In this document: positions 24,768-34,274 of the stretch, piece by piece
Layout: each line of letters starts with the position of its first letter
How positions within the stretch are numbered: the first letter of the stretch is position 1
DNA from: Aneurinibacillus sp. Ricciae_BoGa-3
GTDB lineage: Bacteria > Bacillota > Bacilli > Aneurinibacillales > Aneurinibacillaceae
Direction of reading: 5' to 3'
NCBI RefSeq assembly: GCF_028421645.1
Contig: NZ_CP116887.1
Span: 3,164,001 to 3,228,000, forward strand
Length of the DNA: 64,000 nt
Made by a program: the position numbers and the translations under genes
Notes under the pieces: model-generated
Seen by the model: only the letters and a program-made list of their open reading frames with translations
The model's database searches: none
What the model was told of the DNA's origin: nothing

Positions 24768-25871
24768 TTAGCGGTATTGCGGAATAAAACGAGCTTGCCG
24801 GATATCAAACAGGATGGTAATAGCATCCCCGTGATTCGACAATGAAGCCCCTCCCGGTTTTTCAAGCACGTCGATAATAGTAGAACCTACTTTCACCTTC
24901 ATGTGGTAAAATCCCTGACGAAACGACATTTCCGTAAGGGTGCCTTGAAGAGTCCTTACATTGGTATCTGAAAATTTATCTTCTTTGTAAGATAACGCAT
25001 CACGGGTTACGGCATACAAGCTTTCAGGTCTAAGAACAAGCCACCCCTGTTTTTTTTCTATCGTATCTTCTTTATAAAGCTTGACATGAAAACCTAGGGC
25101 AGAAAAATAGCCTTTATTGAGTTCTCCCTCGATTATATTTTTAGCTCCCATAAACAAGGCGACTTCAATATCATTTGGATCTTCATATATTTCCTGTGGT
25201 GTACCCACCTGAAGTATAGATCCATTCTTCATGACAGCCATGCGGTCGGCCAGAAGAAACGCTTCCTCCCGGTCATGGGTGACAAATAAAATGGTTATCT
25301 TATATTGCTGATGGATTCGTTTGACTAATTCCCTCATTTCATCGCGCAGACTAGGATCAAGAGCACTGAACGGTTCATCCATAAGCAGCAATTTTGGTTT
25401 AGAGACAATAGCGCGGGCTAAGGATACCCGCTGCTGTTGACCACCACTCAATTCCATTGGGTGGCGCGAACCGTATCCTTCCAATCCAACCGCACTTAAC
25501 ATTTTTCTTGCTTGCGGCAATCGCTCCCGCCTGTTAATTCCCTGCATTTTTAACCCGAACGCAACGTTATCCTCTACCGACATATGCGGAAATAACAGCG
25601 ACTGCTGAAATATCATTCCAAAACCTCTTTTTTCGGCAGGGAGCGAAGTAATCGTTTGTGAACCAAAGAGAATCTCTCCCTTTTCCGGAGGGAGAAGCCC
25701 TGCAATTACTTTCAGTAGGGTTGTTTTTCCGCATCCGGAAGGACCAAGCAACGCAAAAAATTCCCCTTCCTTTACAGTCAACCTCACTGGCTTTAACGAG
25801 AAGAGAGGTAAAGCATCCCCCTTTGTCTTTCCATAATGCTTTTCTATATTAATAATCTGTAAATTCGACAC
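24768..25871 (-). CDS. ABC transporter ATP-binding protein (PotA/FbpC type, YnjD-like)
   Basis: 367 residues. Walker A GPSGCGKTT (~44), Q-loop FQQSLLFPHMS, signature LSGGQQQRVSLARA, Walker B LLLMDEPFSALD, H-loop VTHDREEA; then a C-terminal TOBE-like regulatory domain (~285-367). It energises an importer built from the two permeases upstream (25888-27590) and the lipoprotein receptor (27574-28836). The C-terminal extension makes it longer than E. coli YnjD. Substrate class spermidine/iron/thiamine-like, not resolved. Confidence 0.88.
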   Translation of the reverse strand: MSNLQIINIEKHYGKTKGDALPLFSLKPVRLTVKEGEFFALLGPSGCGKTTLLKVIAGLLPPEKGEILFGSQTITSLPAEKRGFGMIFQQSLLFPHMSVEDNVAFGLKMQGINRRERLPQARKMLSAVGLEGYGSRHPMELSGGQQQRVSLARAIVSKPKLLLMDEPFSALDPSLRDEMRELVKRIHQQYKITILFVTHDREEAFLLADRMAVMKNGSILQVGTPQEIYEDPNDIEVALFMGAKNIIEGELNKGYFSALGFHVKLYKEDTIEKKQGWLVLRPESLYAVTRDALSYKEDKFSDTNVRTLQGTLTEMSFRQGFYHMKVKVGSTIIDVLEKPGGASLSNHGDAITILFDIRQARFIPQYR

Positions 25872-25887
25872 TCGCTTCCTCCCTCCA

Positions 25888-26703
25888 TTAAAAATGAATC
25901 GTTATTTGTTTACGATAATAGCGTTTTAACCCAATATCCATACCCCAAAGAAGGACAAGCGATACACCGGCAAACAGCACCGTATAGGCGGAACCAACAG
26001 CCGGGTCTCCTCCGCTGATAAATGGAAACAGAATGAGTGGTAGCGTAATAACCTGTCCACCTCCGACGAGAAATGTAATCAAATATTGGCTTAGAGAAAC
26101 CAGAATGCTCAAACTGGCTCCCGCAACCACACCCGGTAATATGTGAGGAAATACAATATACCGGAAGCGCTGGAATCTTCCCGCCCCTAACATGCGGCCT
26201 TGTTCCTCCCACTGAAACCCGAGCGTCCCAAAGCTTACTATTAGAGCCCGTATCATGTAAGGAAGGGTCGAAGAAATATGTGCAACAACCACTCCGGGCA
26301 TTGATTCGGTTAAATCGAGCCTTATAAACGTCATGTAAAGCCCCATCACAGCGACAAATGACGGGATGATCATCGGTGCATACAGCATTCCTTCCACGAT
26401 TCGCTTTCCCTTGAAGTCCATTCTCGCGAGCGCGTCCGCCGCCGGCACCGCAAGAACCAAATTAATCAATGTAACGAGCAAAGCGATGATAACGCTTGTC
26501 TGGATCGCATCCCACGTTCCCGAACTCTTTAAGAATACATATTCCCACGCCCGCATGCTGAACGTATGAGGCAGTACCTCAGGCCATCTCCACCCCGCAG
26601 AGAAACTGGATAAAATTAAAGGAACAAAAGGAATGAGGATCAAAAAAATCAAGAAAGCTGTCATCACCAGATGAACGGTATGTATCCATCTGCCGCTCAG
26701 CAT
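25888..26703 (-). CDS. ABC transporter permease, second subunit
   Basis: 271 residues, six TM helices, with the EAA-type loop EEQGRMLGAGRFQRFRYIVFPHILPGV (~175-200) that docks the ATPase. The start is placed at ATG 26703, overlapping the upstream stop by one base (TAATG), behind GGGAGGGG. In E. coli YnjC both permease halves are fused in one protein; here they are separate. Confidence 0.87.
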   Translation of the reverse strand: MLSGRWIHTVHLVMTAFLIFLILIPFVPLILSSFSAGWRWPEVLPHTFSMRAWEYVFLKSSGTWDAIQTSVIIALLVTLINLVLAVPAADALARMDFKGKRIVEGMLYAPMIIPSFVAVMGLYMTFIRLDLTESMPGVVVAHISSTLPYMIRALIVSFGTLGFQWEEQGRMLGAGRFQRFRYIVFPHILPGVVAGASLSILVSLSQYLITFLVGGGQVITLPLILFPFISGGDPAVGSAYTVLFAGVSLVLLWGMDIGLKRYYRKQITIHF

Positions 26704-27590
26704 TACCATCCCCTCCCTTCGGCAATCAACCAGCGCCTGCTTAATCGGTAAGCCAGCAATCCTAAACCTGCAGCAATAAGAGCCAATAGTACATTCACGG
26801 TAAGGGCTTCCGGGCGTTGTGCTATTTCCCCACTTGTATAAAGTTCATAAGAAAGCACGGGCAGCATTTTAGGATACGTCACCCCCAATAAGAAAGGAAC
26901 TTCAAATGCGGAAAACGTAAAAGAAAAGACAATAAAGGAAGAAGACAGCCAGGCTGGCAACAAAAGAGGAATCACAATTTCCCGAATAAAACTCCATATG
27001 TTCGCACCAAATACCTGTGCGACTTCAAACCATGAACGATGTGTTCGCAACAAAACCGGATATAGCATCAGCGCAATAAATGGTGCTTCTTTCCACGCAT
27101 AAGAAAAGATAATACCCCATCCAAACGGATCATTGATCCAGATGGGAAAATCATTCACCTCTTTAATCCAACCCAAATGAAAAGCCATTCTCGATAACCA
27201 GCCGCTTTGCATGAACAGCAGCACCATTAGGTAAGCACCCACCAAATGAGGAACAATAAGGGGAAGTCCAAACGTTCTCTGCCAAACGTTTTTCCAGACG
27301 GAATGCACCGGTTTTCCCAGCATAAATAAGCAGACCGCCACAAAAACACCCAATATCCCCGCCGATATAGTAGAAAGGAAGGCAACACGGAGCGTGAGCA
27401 GCAGTGAACTCCAAAATTCATCCGATCTGAGAAGTTCTTTATAAGCAAATAAGGAAAAATGGGATTGACCCGCCGCTGGGAAATATCCCATGCTTTGGAT
27501 CAATCCATCTACTAGTCCCCCGAAAAATAATATAGTTATCACTGTCCATGCAGGAAGTACAAGAAGAAACGCTTTATTTCTTCGCCACAT
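26703..27590 (-). CDS. ABC transporter permease, first subunit
   Basis: 295 residues from ATG 27590, which lies inside the end of the receptor gene (17-bp overlap), so translation is coupled. Six TM helices; EAA loop FEVAQVFGANIWSFIREIVIPLLLPAW (~188-214). It pairs with the permease at 25888-26703. Confidence 0.87.
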   Translation of the reverse strand: MWRRNKAFLLVLPAWTVITILFFGGLVDGLIQSMGYFPAAGQSHFSLFAYKELLRSDEFWSSLLLTLRVAFLSTISAGILGVFVAVCLFMLGKPVHSVWKNVWQRTFGLPLIVPHLVGAYLMVLLFMQSGWLSRMAFHLGWIKEVNDFPIWINDPFGWGIIFSYAWKEAPFIALMLYPVLLRTHRSWFEVAQVFGANIWSFIREIVIPLLLPAWLSSSFIVFSFTFSAFEVPFLLGVTYPKMLPVLSYELYTSGEIAQRPEALTVNVLLALIAAGLGLLAYRLSRRWLIAEGRGW

Positions 27591-28836
27591 TCTCAATCCA
27601 TCCTTTTTCAAGTATACCGACATACTGGGATGGCATCTCCGGAACACGATGGCTGGCCAGTACGCCTGCCGGCAATGTAGCGACCCCCCTGTTAATGGAA
27701 GCTAACCGTTTTTGATCTTGGGCAGATAGTTTTTTCGGATTGAGGGACATATCCTCGCCCCAATTAGCCGGATCAAACTTGGCAATTTGTGCCTCAGGCG
27801 AAAGCAGGAAGTTAATCGCCACCATCGCTCCCGCCTGGTGAACAGAATTAAACGGAATGGATAGATAATGGGTGTTTGACAATGTGCCTTTGTCAAGCAC
27901 AAAGGTGCGTGTCGATTTAGGGAAATTCCCTTTTTGGATTTGATTTGTCGCTTTGGCTGGATCATACCCCATAGTCATCCATATTTCCCCGCTGCTGTAC
28001 AATTGATCCAACTTGGCCTCACTTTCAGGATATGTTTTTCCTTCTCTCCACAAATAAGGCTTAAGTTGATTCAAATAGTCCCATGTCGGCTTGGAGTTCT
28101 CGTCCAGCGTCTTTTGATCAACATTTTTCAAATACTGCTTATACCCGCCTGTTTGCTCATAAAGGACCTGGCGTATAAAAGCGCTCCCAGTAAAATCTGG
28201 TGGAGCAGGGTACGTGAATTTACCAGGGTTTTGCTTCGCCCATTCCAGTAATTCTTTCATAGACTTCGGCGGATTCTTCACCCTATTCGAATCATAGGCA
28301 AATACAAATTGGGCTTTTCCCCAAGGGGCTTCCAGCCCATTGGTTGCCAACCCGAAATCATTAGATATATCAGGCGCATTAACGTCAACATACTTCTGTA
28401 CGTTAGGTAGCTTATTGGCGAAAGATCCCCAAAGCAATGAGTTGTCCTTGGCCGCCTTGAAGTTCTCTCCGTTAATCCAAATGATATCCATGCTTCCACG
28501 TTTTTTACCTGCTTGCTTTTCAACAAGCAGCTTATTAATAATATCCTTTGTATCATTCACAGGAATTCTTTTCAAAGTAACTCCTGCTTCTCTTTGAAGC
28601 CGCGGCGCAGCCCACTCATCAATATATCGATTGATAGAGTCACTACCACCCCACATGTACATGTTAACGGTTTGGCCCTTCGCTTGCACTTGCACCTCGC
28701 CCCATTTTCCATCTAATAAGTTGCCTGTAGCAGCTTTTGAATTTTCGTTTGTCATACTGTTTTGCGAACAGCCTGTTACAACGATTCCTGTAAGAATTAG
28801 AAGAATAAAACTAAGCCATACCCATTTACGTTTCAA
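27574..28836 (-). CDS. ABC transporter substrate-binding lipoprotein (YnjB-like)
   Basis: 420 residues. Signal peptide with a lipobox (LTGIVVTGC, Cys ~22), so it is anchored outside the membrane. The mature part (GDSINRYIDEWAAPRLQREAG, PWGKAQFVFAYDSNRV, IWMTMGYDPAKATNQIQKG) resembles the YnjB branch of extracellular solute-binding proteins. First gene of the operon 28836 to 24158 (receptor, two permeases, ATPase, CDP-alcohol phosphotransferase). A weaker Crp/Fnr-type operator lies 71-86 bp upstream. Confidence 0.87.
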   Translation of the reverse strand: MKRKWVWLSFILLILTGIVVTGCSQNSMTNENSKAATGNLLDGKWGEVQVQAKGQTVNMYMWGGSDSINRYIDEWAAPRLQREAGVTLKRIPVNDTKDIINKLLVEKQAGKKRGSMDIIWINGENFKAAKDNSLLWGSFANKLPNVQKYVDVNAPDISNDFGLATNGLEAPWGKAQFVFAYDSNRVKNPPKSMKELLEWAKQNPGKFTYPAPPDFTGSAFIRQVLYEQTGGYKQYLKNVDQKTLDENSKPTWDYLNQLKPYLWREGKTYPESEAKLDQLYSSGEIWMTMGYDPAKATNQIQKGNFPKSTRTFVLDKGTLSNTHYLSIPFNSVHQAGAMVAINFLLSPEAQIAKFDPANWGEDMSLNPKKLSAQDQKRLASINRGVATLPAGVLASHRVPEMPSQYVGILEKGWIENVAKK

Positions 28837-28906
28837 GAAGACATCCCCTTATCGAAAAATTTTGTTTTTTCTTTCTTGAATTTTAACAGAACCTCCTTTA
28901 TGACTC

Positions 28907-28922
28907 TGTAAGATACCTTAAT
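28907..28922 (-). promoter_or_regulatory. Crp/Fnr-type operator 2 (ynjB-like operon), weak
   Basis: TGTAAGATACCTTAAT: the left half is perfect, the right half degenerate. TAAAAT on the minus strand (28880-28885) lies 32 bp from its centre, the same geometry as the other sites. Confidence 0.45.
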
Positions 28923-29059
28923 ATTCCTTTTCGAAAATACATGAACGGAAGCATGTTTCCAAAGTTTTCTCCTAGAGCTGTATACGACTAATAATTTATT
29001 ACATACTCCAAAAGCACCTGCACAATTTGTTTGTGAAAATTCGTTTTAGTCAAAACCAG

Positions 29060-29690
29060 TTCAGCTATTGATTATTACTCCTTTATAAATAATGACTTAA
29101 TCATATCGATTTTTTTGCAATGGCAATTTCGTTTCCCATGTGACAATTTCATTTGAAATCATACTCAATTCCATCCGAATGAAACAAGGAATAAAACAAG
29201 TATCATCCCGTCCGCCCTACTGTATGCCTACGATCGCGTTTTAAAACAAAAAGAAATAATAATAATATGGATCCTGTCCGAATTTCGATATCTGCGACAT
29301 TAAAAATCGCAGGCCACCAACGAAAGTCAATAAAATCAATCACATAACCGAGCCATATCCGATTGATAAAATTGCCTGCTGCCCCGCTAATAACAAACGC
29401 GAATCCCACTTTAAGAAGAAGTGATTTTGTGTTGTTTTTTTCATACAAATAAAACAACACAAAGATAGATACAGCACTTACTGCTGTTAGAAAAGGAGTG
29501 GATTCTGATAAAATACCGAAGCTTGCACCTGGATTATGGATCAATTTCCATGACAACCAGCCGGGGATAACTTTGAAAGCTTGATTCAAAGGCAAGGTCT
29601 CCATTTTACTTTTAGAAACCAAATCTAGTATCAATAATAACAGTATCGATCCATAAAACAAATGTCATCCCCCCATACTGAAGCTATTTT
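29060..29690. repeat. Diverged direct repeat A carrying lspA (copy B at 31330-31945)
   Basis: About 620 bp, including lspA and its downstream flank (ATTACTCCTTTATAAATAATG at 29074 in two parts), recurs at 31330-31945 with scattered substitutions and small indels. The copies flank bshA in direct orientation. Confidence 0.8.
29203..29661 (-). CDS. lspA: Signal peptidase II (lipoprotein)
   Basis: 152 residues with a TTG start behind GGGGG. Four TM helices; family motifs LIHNPGASFGIL, GAAGNFINRIWLGYVIDFIDF and WPAIFNVADIEI. The catalytic pair (Asp in VIDF and in NVAD) is kept. One usually conserved Asp of GNLxDR is Asn here (GNFINR). It cleaves prolipoproteins after lipidation; the receptor lipoprotein at 27574 would be one substrate. 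Shorter N-terminus than usual LspA. Because a housekeeping lspA is normally elsewhere, this is probably an accessory copy; metal-resistance islands often carry one. Confidence 0.8.
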   Translation of the reverse strand: MFYGSILLLLILDLVSKSKMETLPLNQAFKVIPGWLSWKLIHNPGASFGILSESTPFLTAVSAVSIFVLFYLYEKNNTKSLLLKVGFAFVISGAAGNFINRIWLGYVIDFIDFRWWPAIFNVADIEIRTGSILLLFLFVLKRDRRHTVGRTG

Positions 29691-29977
29691 ACGCGTTTTA
29701 TCCGGAATTCCCTTCATTCCTGGTTTAAAGACTTGTTAATTTATCTTAAATATATATTCTAGTGAATGTCTTTGCACCAGAACCTTGCAGAAATTCTTCT
29801 TTATTAAGCCTATTCCTTATACCATATATTGATATATAACCGTACATTCCTTTTAGCGAAACCAATAGTAAAGAGAACGTCCGATGAATCAATCTCCTCG
29901 TCAGTCTAATCGTTGCGTTTGCCAATACATATAAAGCATTAAAATCGGCCCGCCGATGATGATAGTTAATATATTTT
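29662..29977. other. Gap without a supported gene
   Basis: AT-rich, with no frame that has both a start signal and recognisable content. A short hydrophobic stretch (IIIGGPILMLYMYW) in a minus-strand frame just after bshA has no start. Confidence 0.4.
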
Positions 29978-31102
29978 CTATGCAGTTGATTGCACTACGC
30001 GTTTATAAATCGCCTCATACTGCTCGATAATATCAAAATGAGAAAAATCACGGTACGCCCGATCAATTGATGCACATGAAAAACGTTTGTACATCGCTTC
30101 ATCCCGGACGAGTTGTAGTGCTTTTTCCGCCATTCCTTCTATATCACCAATGGACAGGACAAACCCAGTATCCCCATCCTTCACCACTTCCAGCAGACCA
30201 CCGACGTTACTCACAATGACTGGCTTTCCGCATGCCATTGCCTCTAGCACAACCAGACCAAAGCTTTCCTGTTCGGAAGCTAGCAGAAGCACATCTGCGA
30301 TGGATAACACACAAGCCATACTATCTTCTTTGCCAAGAACAATCACATCCTCTGCTACCCCGATTTCATATGCAAGATCACGAATAAACGGTAGTTCAGG
30401 GCCTTCACCTATCATCAATAGCTTAGCCGGTATTATTTCACGCACCTTACTAAACACATGCATAACATCTGGCACCCTTTTAACTTGGCGGAAATTTGAA
30501 ATGTGAATAAACACCTTTTCGCCGTTCGGTGCGTATTCCCCACGAATATCACACATATCACGCGGGTAATATTCCCGTTTATCAATAAAGTTATATACCA
30601 GATCGATCGGCCGTTCGATTTGTAGCACTTGTTTGGTCTCTTCAATTAAATTTTTGGAAACAGCTGTTACTGCATCACTTTGCTCAACGCCAAACCGGAT
30701 AATATCTTTTAGTCTGTAATCATTGGCTAGAACGGTAATATCTGTACCGTGAAGCGTCGTCACTACTTTCAGACTGTCACCGACCATTCGTTTAGCTAAG
30801 TTCGCCGAGATAGCGTGCGGTACAGCGTAATGAACGTGAAGCACGTCTAGTTTCTCGTTTTTGGCTACTTGTGCCATACGGCTCGCGAGCGTTAAATCAT
30901 ATGGTGGATATTGAAACACTGAATAATTATTCACATCCACCTCATGAAAATAAATATTTTGATAATATTTCCCTAAACGAAATGGCATACCTGATGTGAT
31001 AAAATGCACTATATGCCCTTTTTCAGCTAGTAATTTCCCCAGTTGAGTTGCCACAACCCCAGACTCGCCGGCGGATGGATAACACGAAATGCCAATTTTC
31101 AT
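29978..31102 (-). CDS. bshA: Bacillithiol biosynthesis glycosyltransferase BshA
   Basis: 374 residues, GT-B fold, GT4 family. N-terminal MKIGISCYPSAGESGVVATQLG and DVLHVHYAVPHAISANLAKRM are characteristic of BshA; the C-terminal donor site shows EQESFGLVVLEAMACGKPVIVSNVGG (E-x7-E). It joins UDP-GlcNAc to L-malate, the first step of bacillithiol synthesis. bshB and bshC are not in the window. It sits between two direct copies of an lspA segment, so a recombination could delete it. This is probably a second copy supplementing a chromosomal one. Confidence 0.9.
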   Translation of the reverse strand: MKIGISCYPSAGESGVVATQLGKLLAEKGHIVHFITSGMPFRLGKYYQNIYFHEVDVNNYSVFQYPPYDLTLASRMAQVAKNEKLDVLHVHYAVPHAISANLAKRMVGDSLKVVTTLHGTDITVLANDYRLKDIIRFGVEQSDAVTAVSKNLIEETKQVLQIERPIDLVYNFIDKREYYPRDMCDIRGEYAPNGEKVFIHISNFRQVKRVPDVMHVFSKVREIIPAKLLMIGEGPELPFIRDLAYEIGVAEDVIVLGKEDSMACVLSIADVLLLASEQESFGLVVLEAMACGKPVIVSNVGGLLEVVKDGDTGFVLSIGDIEGMAEKALQLVRDEAMYKRFSCASIDRAYRDFSHFDIIEQYEAIYKRVVQSTA

Positions 31103-31329
31103 TCTCTTAGCCCTTTCCCAAAGGTTGGAAGTAAAAGTAGAATCGAACTAACAAATCCTTTTACATAGATTAAGCTTTCTGTCAACGGAGTATCACTGAA
31201 TCAGCTTCTTTTTTTAAATTGTGTTTGGTAAACAGATAATACCTGTATCTCTACTTCCATACCGTCACTAATGTCTACATAAATTGAGGTTCAACGTAGT
31301 CATTTATAAAGTAATGGATCGGTTATGCT

Positions 31330-31945
31330 GTTCTCGGTATATTACTCCTTTATAAGTAATGACTTAATCTTACCGGTTTTTTTGATTTTGTTCTGTGAAG
31401 CATCTTACAAAGACAACGGTAATTTCGTCCTATGTGACAACTTTATTTGAATTCATCCGAATCAAACAAGGGACAAAATGCAGTATCATCCCGTCCGTCC
31501 TTCTGTATGCCTACGATCACGTTTTGAAAGAAAAAGAAATAATAGCAATATCGCCCTGATTCGAATTTCGATATTTACGACATTAAAAATCGCAGGCCAT
31601 CAACGAAAGTCAATAAAATCAATCACATAATCGAGCCATATCCGTTTGATAAAATTGCCTGCTGCCCCGCTTAATGACAAACGCGAATCCCACTTTAAGA
31701 GAAGTGATTTTGTGTTGTTTTTTTCATACAAATAAAACAACAGAAAGATAGATACAGCACTTATTGCTGTTAGAAAAGGAGTGGATCCTGATGAAATACC
31801 GAAGCTTGCACCTGGATTATGGATCAATTTCCATGACAACCAGCCAGGGATAAACGTTGAAAGCCTGATCCAAAAGGCAAGGTCTCCATTTTACTTTTAG
31901 AAACCAAATCTAGTATCAATAATAAAATTATATCCATAAAACAAA
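31330..31945. repeat. Diverged direct repeat B (decayed lspA segment)
   Basis: Second copy of 29060-29690, with the lspA frame broken (31500-31940). Confidence 0.75.
31500..31940 (-). pseudogene. Decayed lspA copy
   Basis: The minus strand repeats the lspA coding region of 29203-29661 (SWKLIHNPGASFGISSGSTPFLTA, GAAGNFIKRIWLDYVIDFIDF), but small indels break the frame near both ends and around 31700. Residues such as GYVIDF become DYVIDF. It is a non-functional duplicate. Confidence 0.8.
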
Positions 31946-31952
31946 TGCGATT

Positions 31953-33058
31953 TTAAGAGGAAGTGGGATCGTTAATTGATTCGAATGCTTTGTTGGCTAA
32001 TAATGAAATCGTACTATCGTCGTTTGGAGGGTTGTAAATACCCGCTTGAACATCTCGATAATAACGCTGCATAGGGTTGGAAGAAAACAAGCTTCGCCCT
32101 CCAACAATTCGCATCGCTTCTTCAACGACCTGCACAGCAGTGTTTGTGGCGACATATTTTACCGCAGCAAGCTCAGCTTCCATCTTTCCTCGTTTTTCCG
32201 GTTCTTTGTCCCATCGTTCTGCCACAGAATAAAGGAAATGGCGTGCCGTTAACAATTGTAAATCGATGCTTCCAACTTTACGCCTTACTTCAGGTACTTC
32301 TTGAATCGGGCCTGATAAACTGTTTGGCTTGTATACACTTGCAAATCGTACAGCTTCATTCCTGGCTGCAATGGCAATACCCATGTAACAAGCGGGAATA
32401 TGCAAAAGCCAGCCAAGAGGGAGCTGCTTTCCTGTTGGCGGTACAAATTCCACAAGAGCAGCGACATCTAGTTCAACATTTTCAAAGATTAAATTGTCGC
32501 TTCTGGTTCCCCTCATTCCCAATGTGTCCCAATTCTCTTCTATGTGAACACCTTCTAAGCGGCACGGAACAAGAAAGCCGCCCACTTCGCCTGTTTCTTC
32601 AATGAGTGCTGAAATAATCACGTAATCAAGGGCTGGTGCCATGGAAGCGTATGACTTCCGTCCATTGATGATCCATTTGTTGTTCTTCTTGATTGCCTTG
32701 GTTTTCGGTGCTGCTCCACGAGACGGATCCCCAGTTTCCATTTCTGTATGCACGCGGTTTATTAAATGCTTTCCGATAGCGATATCCAGACATAATTTCT
32801 TAAATGCGGTTTCTTCCCAATCAGTTCGCATCGCCACATCCATAATAGTCCCTAAATGCCTTCCCCTCCATATTGTTTAGGAATAGTCAGAGATAAAAAA
32901 CCTGCTTTCTTTAATGCTTGAAAGTTCTCAAACGGAAAAACACCTTCTTTGTCAACGAATTCCACATGTTTTAAAAATTGTTCTGCCAGTTCACCGGCTA
33001 ACTTAACGAAATGTTTCTGTCGTTCTGTTTTCACAAACGAATCGTTATGTACAGTCAT
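31953..33058 (-). pseudogene. Acyl-CoA dehydrogenase-like gene with internal deletion
   Basis: The 5' part (33058-32852) encodes the N-terminal helical domain ending LSLTIPKQYGGEGI and a stop. The rest (32843-31953) resumes at AFKKLCLDIAIGKHLINRVHTEMETGDPSRG and continues through the flavin-binding middle and C-terminal domains (WDTLGMRGTRSDNLIFENVEL, GGRSLFSSNPMQRYYRDVQAG). The segment normally between them, with part of the substrate-binding region, is missing, so it is not functional. The C-terminal style is that of YdbM/SfnC-like dehydrogenases associated with sulfur compounds. Confidence 0.75.
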
Positions 33059-33170
33059 CCCGCAACCGCCTTTTCTATCAATTTCTTTATTTTACAAAAT
33101 ACATTCAGTAAAAATCCAAATCTCTTCTGGTGAAATCAAATGATGGGTAGGTATATCATCGAAAAAAATT

Positions 33171-34259
33171 TTATTTATATTTGTTCATAAACGCTTTGTC
33201 AATTTTCCGCTTTAGCTTCCAGCACCATGTACCGTGTAGAGCTATACTACCGTACAAGAGAAAAGCCTCCCGATTACCTGCGGAAAGGATGGATAAGTAT
33301 TTATTTTGCGGATGATACTGTATCATTTGATTTCCTGAAAAATAACGTTTCAAATTTCTCCATAATATTGGGGCTTCTCTCACTGCATACACCCCTGCTT
33401 TTGCAAGATTAGGGTACTCTGCAAACGATATGCAATCCCCTGCCCCAAATATATTAGGATACTCTACTGATTGAAGCGTAGAATAGACCGCGAGATACCC
33501 GTGTTCATCCACCTTCATACCCGATTTCGAAAACAAGGATGGGGCTTGCGGTCCTGTTAACCATAGGAGTTGATCCGATGTTACATGATTCCCTGATTGT
33601 AAATACATTCGATTCGAAGATGCTTGGACAACTCCATCATTCTGGTACAATCGAATTCCTTTCTGCTGTACGATTTCAGTGATTTTACGTGAGACGTAAT
33701 GACCGGACTTTTCCATCAATAGCCCCGCGCTGACCAATGAAACAGGTGTAAGCATTCCAAGTTTACGTCTTCGTGCCTGAATTGCCAGGCTTACTTCAAT
33801 ACCTGATGCGCCTCCCCCAACTACTGCGATATGTTGAGCCCGGTCGAATGTTTGCACGGCCTTAACAAACTGATCCATTGGTTTGACCATAATCTCGTTT
33901 TCAGCAATACCAGGGATAGTAGGATGTGCCGTACGTGATCCGATGTCAAACGATACGACATCGTACTTCAATGCCAACCCTTGCTGTGTGTGAACGATTT
34001 GATTCAGCGGATCTAAGAAAACCGCCCGATCTTCGATAAACTCGACACGGCCCAATTGTGACAGACGTTGAAGATCAACTCTGATTTCGTCCAATGCATA
34101 TAGACCCTCCGCATATCCAGACACCATTCCCGAATAATATTGAAAGAATGAAGGCGATACCAAGATGACTTTGACATTCAGTATATTCTCGGATTGCAAT
34201 TTTTTTAGGATATGAAGATGTGTATGCCCCCCTCCAATCAGCAGTAATGTTTTCCTCAC
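33171..34259 (-). CDS. FAD/NAD(P) oxidoreductase of the 'N-terminal to SelD' type
   Basis: About 362 residues. The start LLLIGGGHTHLHIL is the signature of the pyridine-nucleotide oxidoreductase family that in some bacteria is fused N-terminally to SelD (selenophosphate synthetase); here it stands alone. A second Rossmann motif IAVVGGGASGIEVSLAI and FAD-binding NIFGAGDCISF are clear. I prefer GTG 34259, with GAGGTG upstream, over GTG 34268. It lies 15 bp after the disulfide reductase gene, as the last gene of the operon 38328 to 33171. Its electron acceptor is unknown; NDH-2-like quinone reduction is an alternative. Confidence 0.7.
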   Translation of the reverse strand: MRKTLLLIGGGHTHLHILKKLQSENILNVKVILVSPSFFQYYSGMVSGYAEGLYALDEIRVDLQRLSQLGRVEFIEDRAVFLDPLNQIVHTQQGLALKYDVVSFDIGSRTAHPTIPGIAENEIMVKPMDQFVKAVQTFDRAQHIAVVGGGASGIEVSLAIQARRRKLGMLTPVSLVSAGLLMEKSGHYVSRKITEIVQQKGIRLYQNDGVVQASSNRMYLQSGNHVTSDQLLWLTGPQAPSLFSKSGMKVDEHGYLAVYSTLQSVEYPNIFGAGDCISFAEYPNLAKAGVYAVREAPILWRNLKRYFSGNQMIQYHPQNKYLSILSAGNREAFLLYGSIALHGTWCWKLKRKIDKAFMNKYK

Positions 34260-34274
34260 ATCAATCACCTCGGT

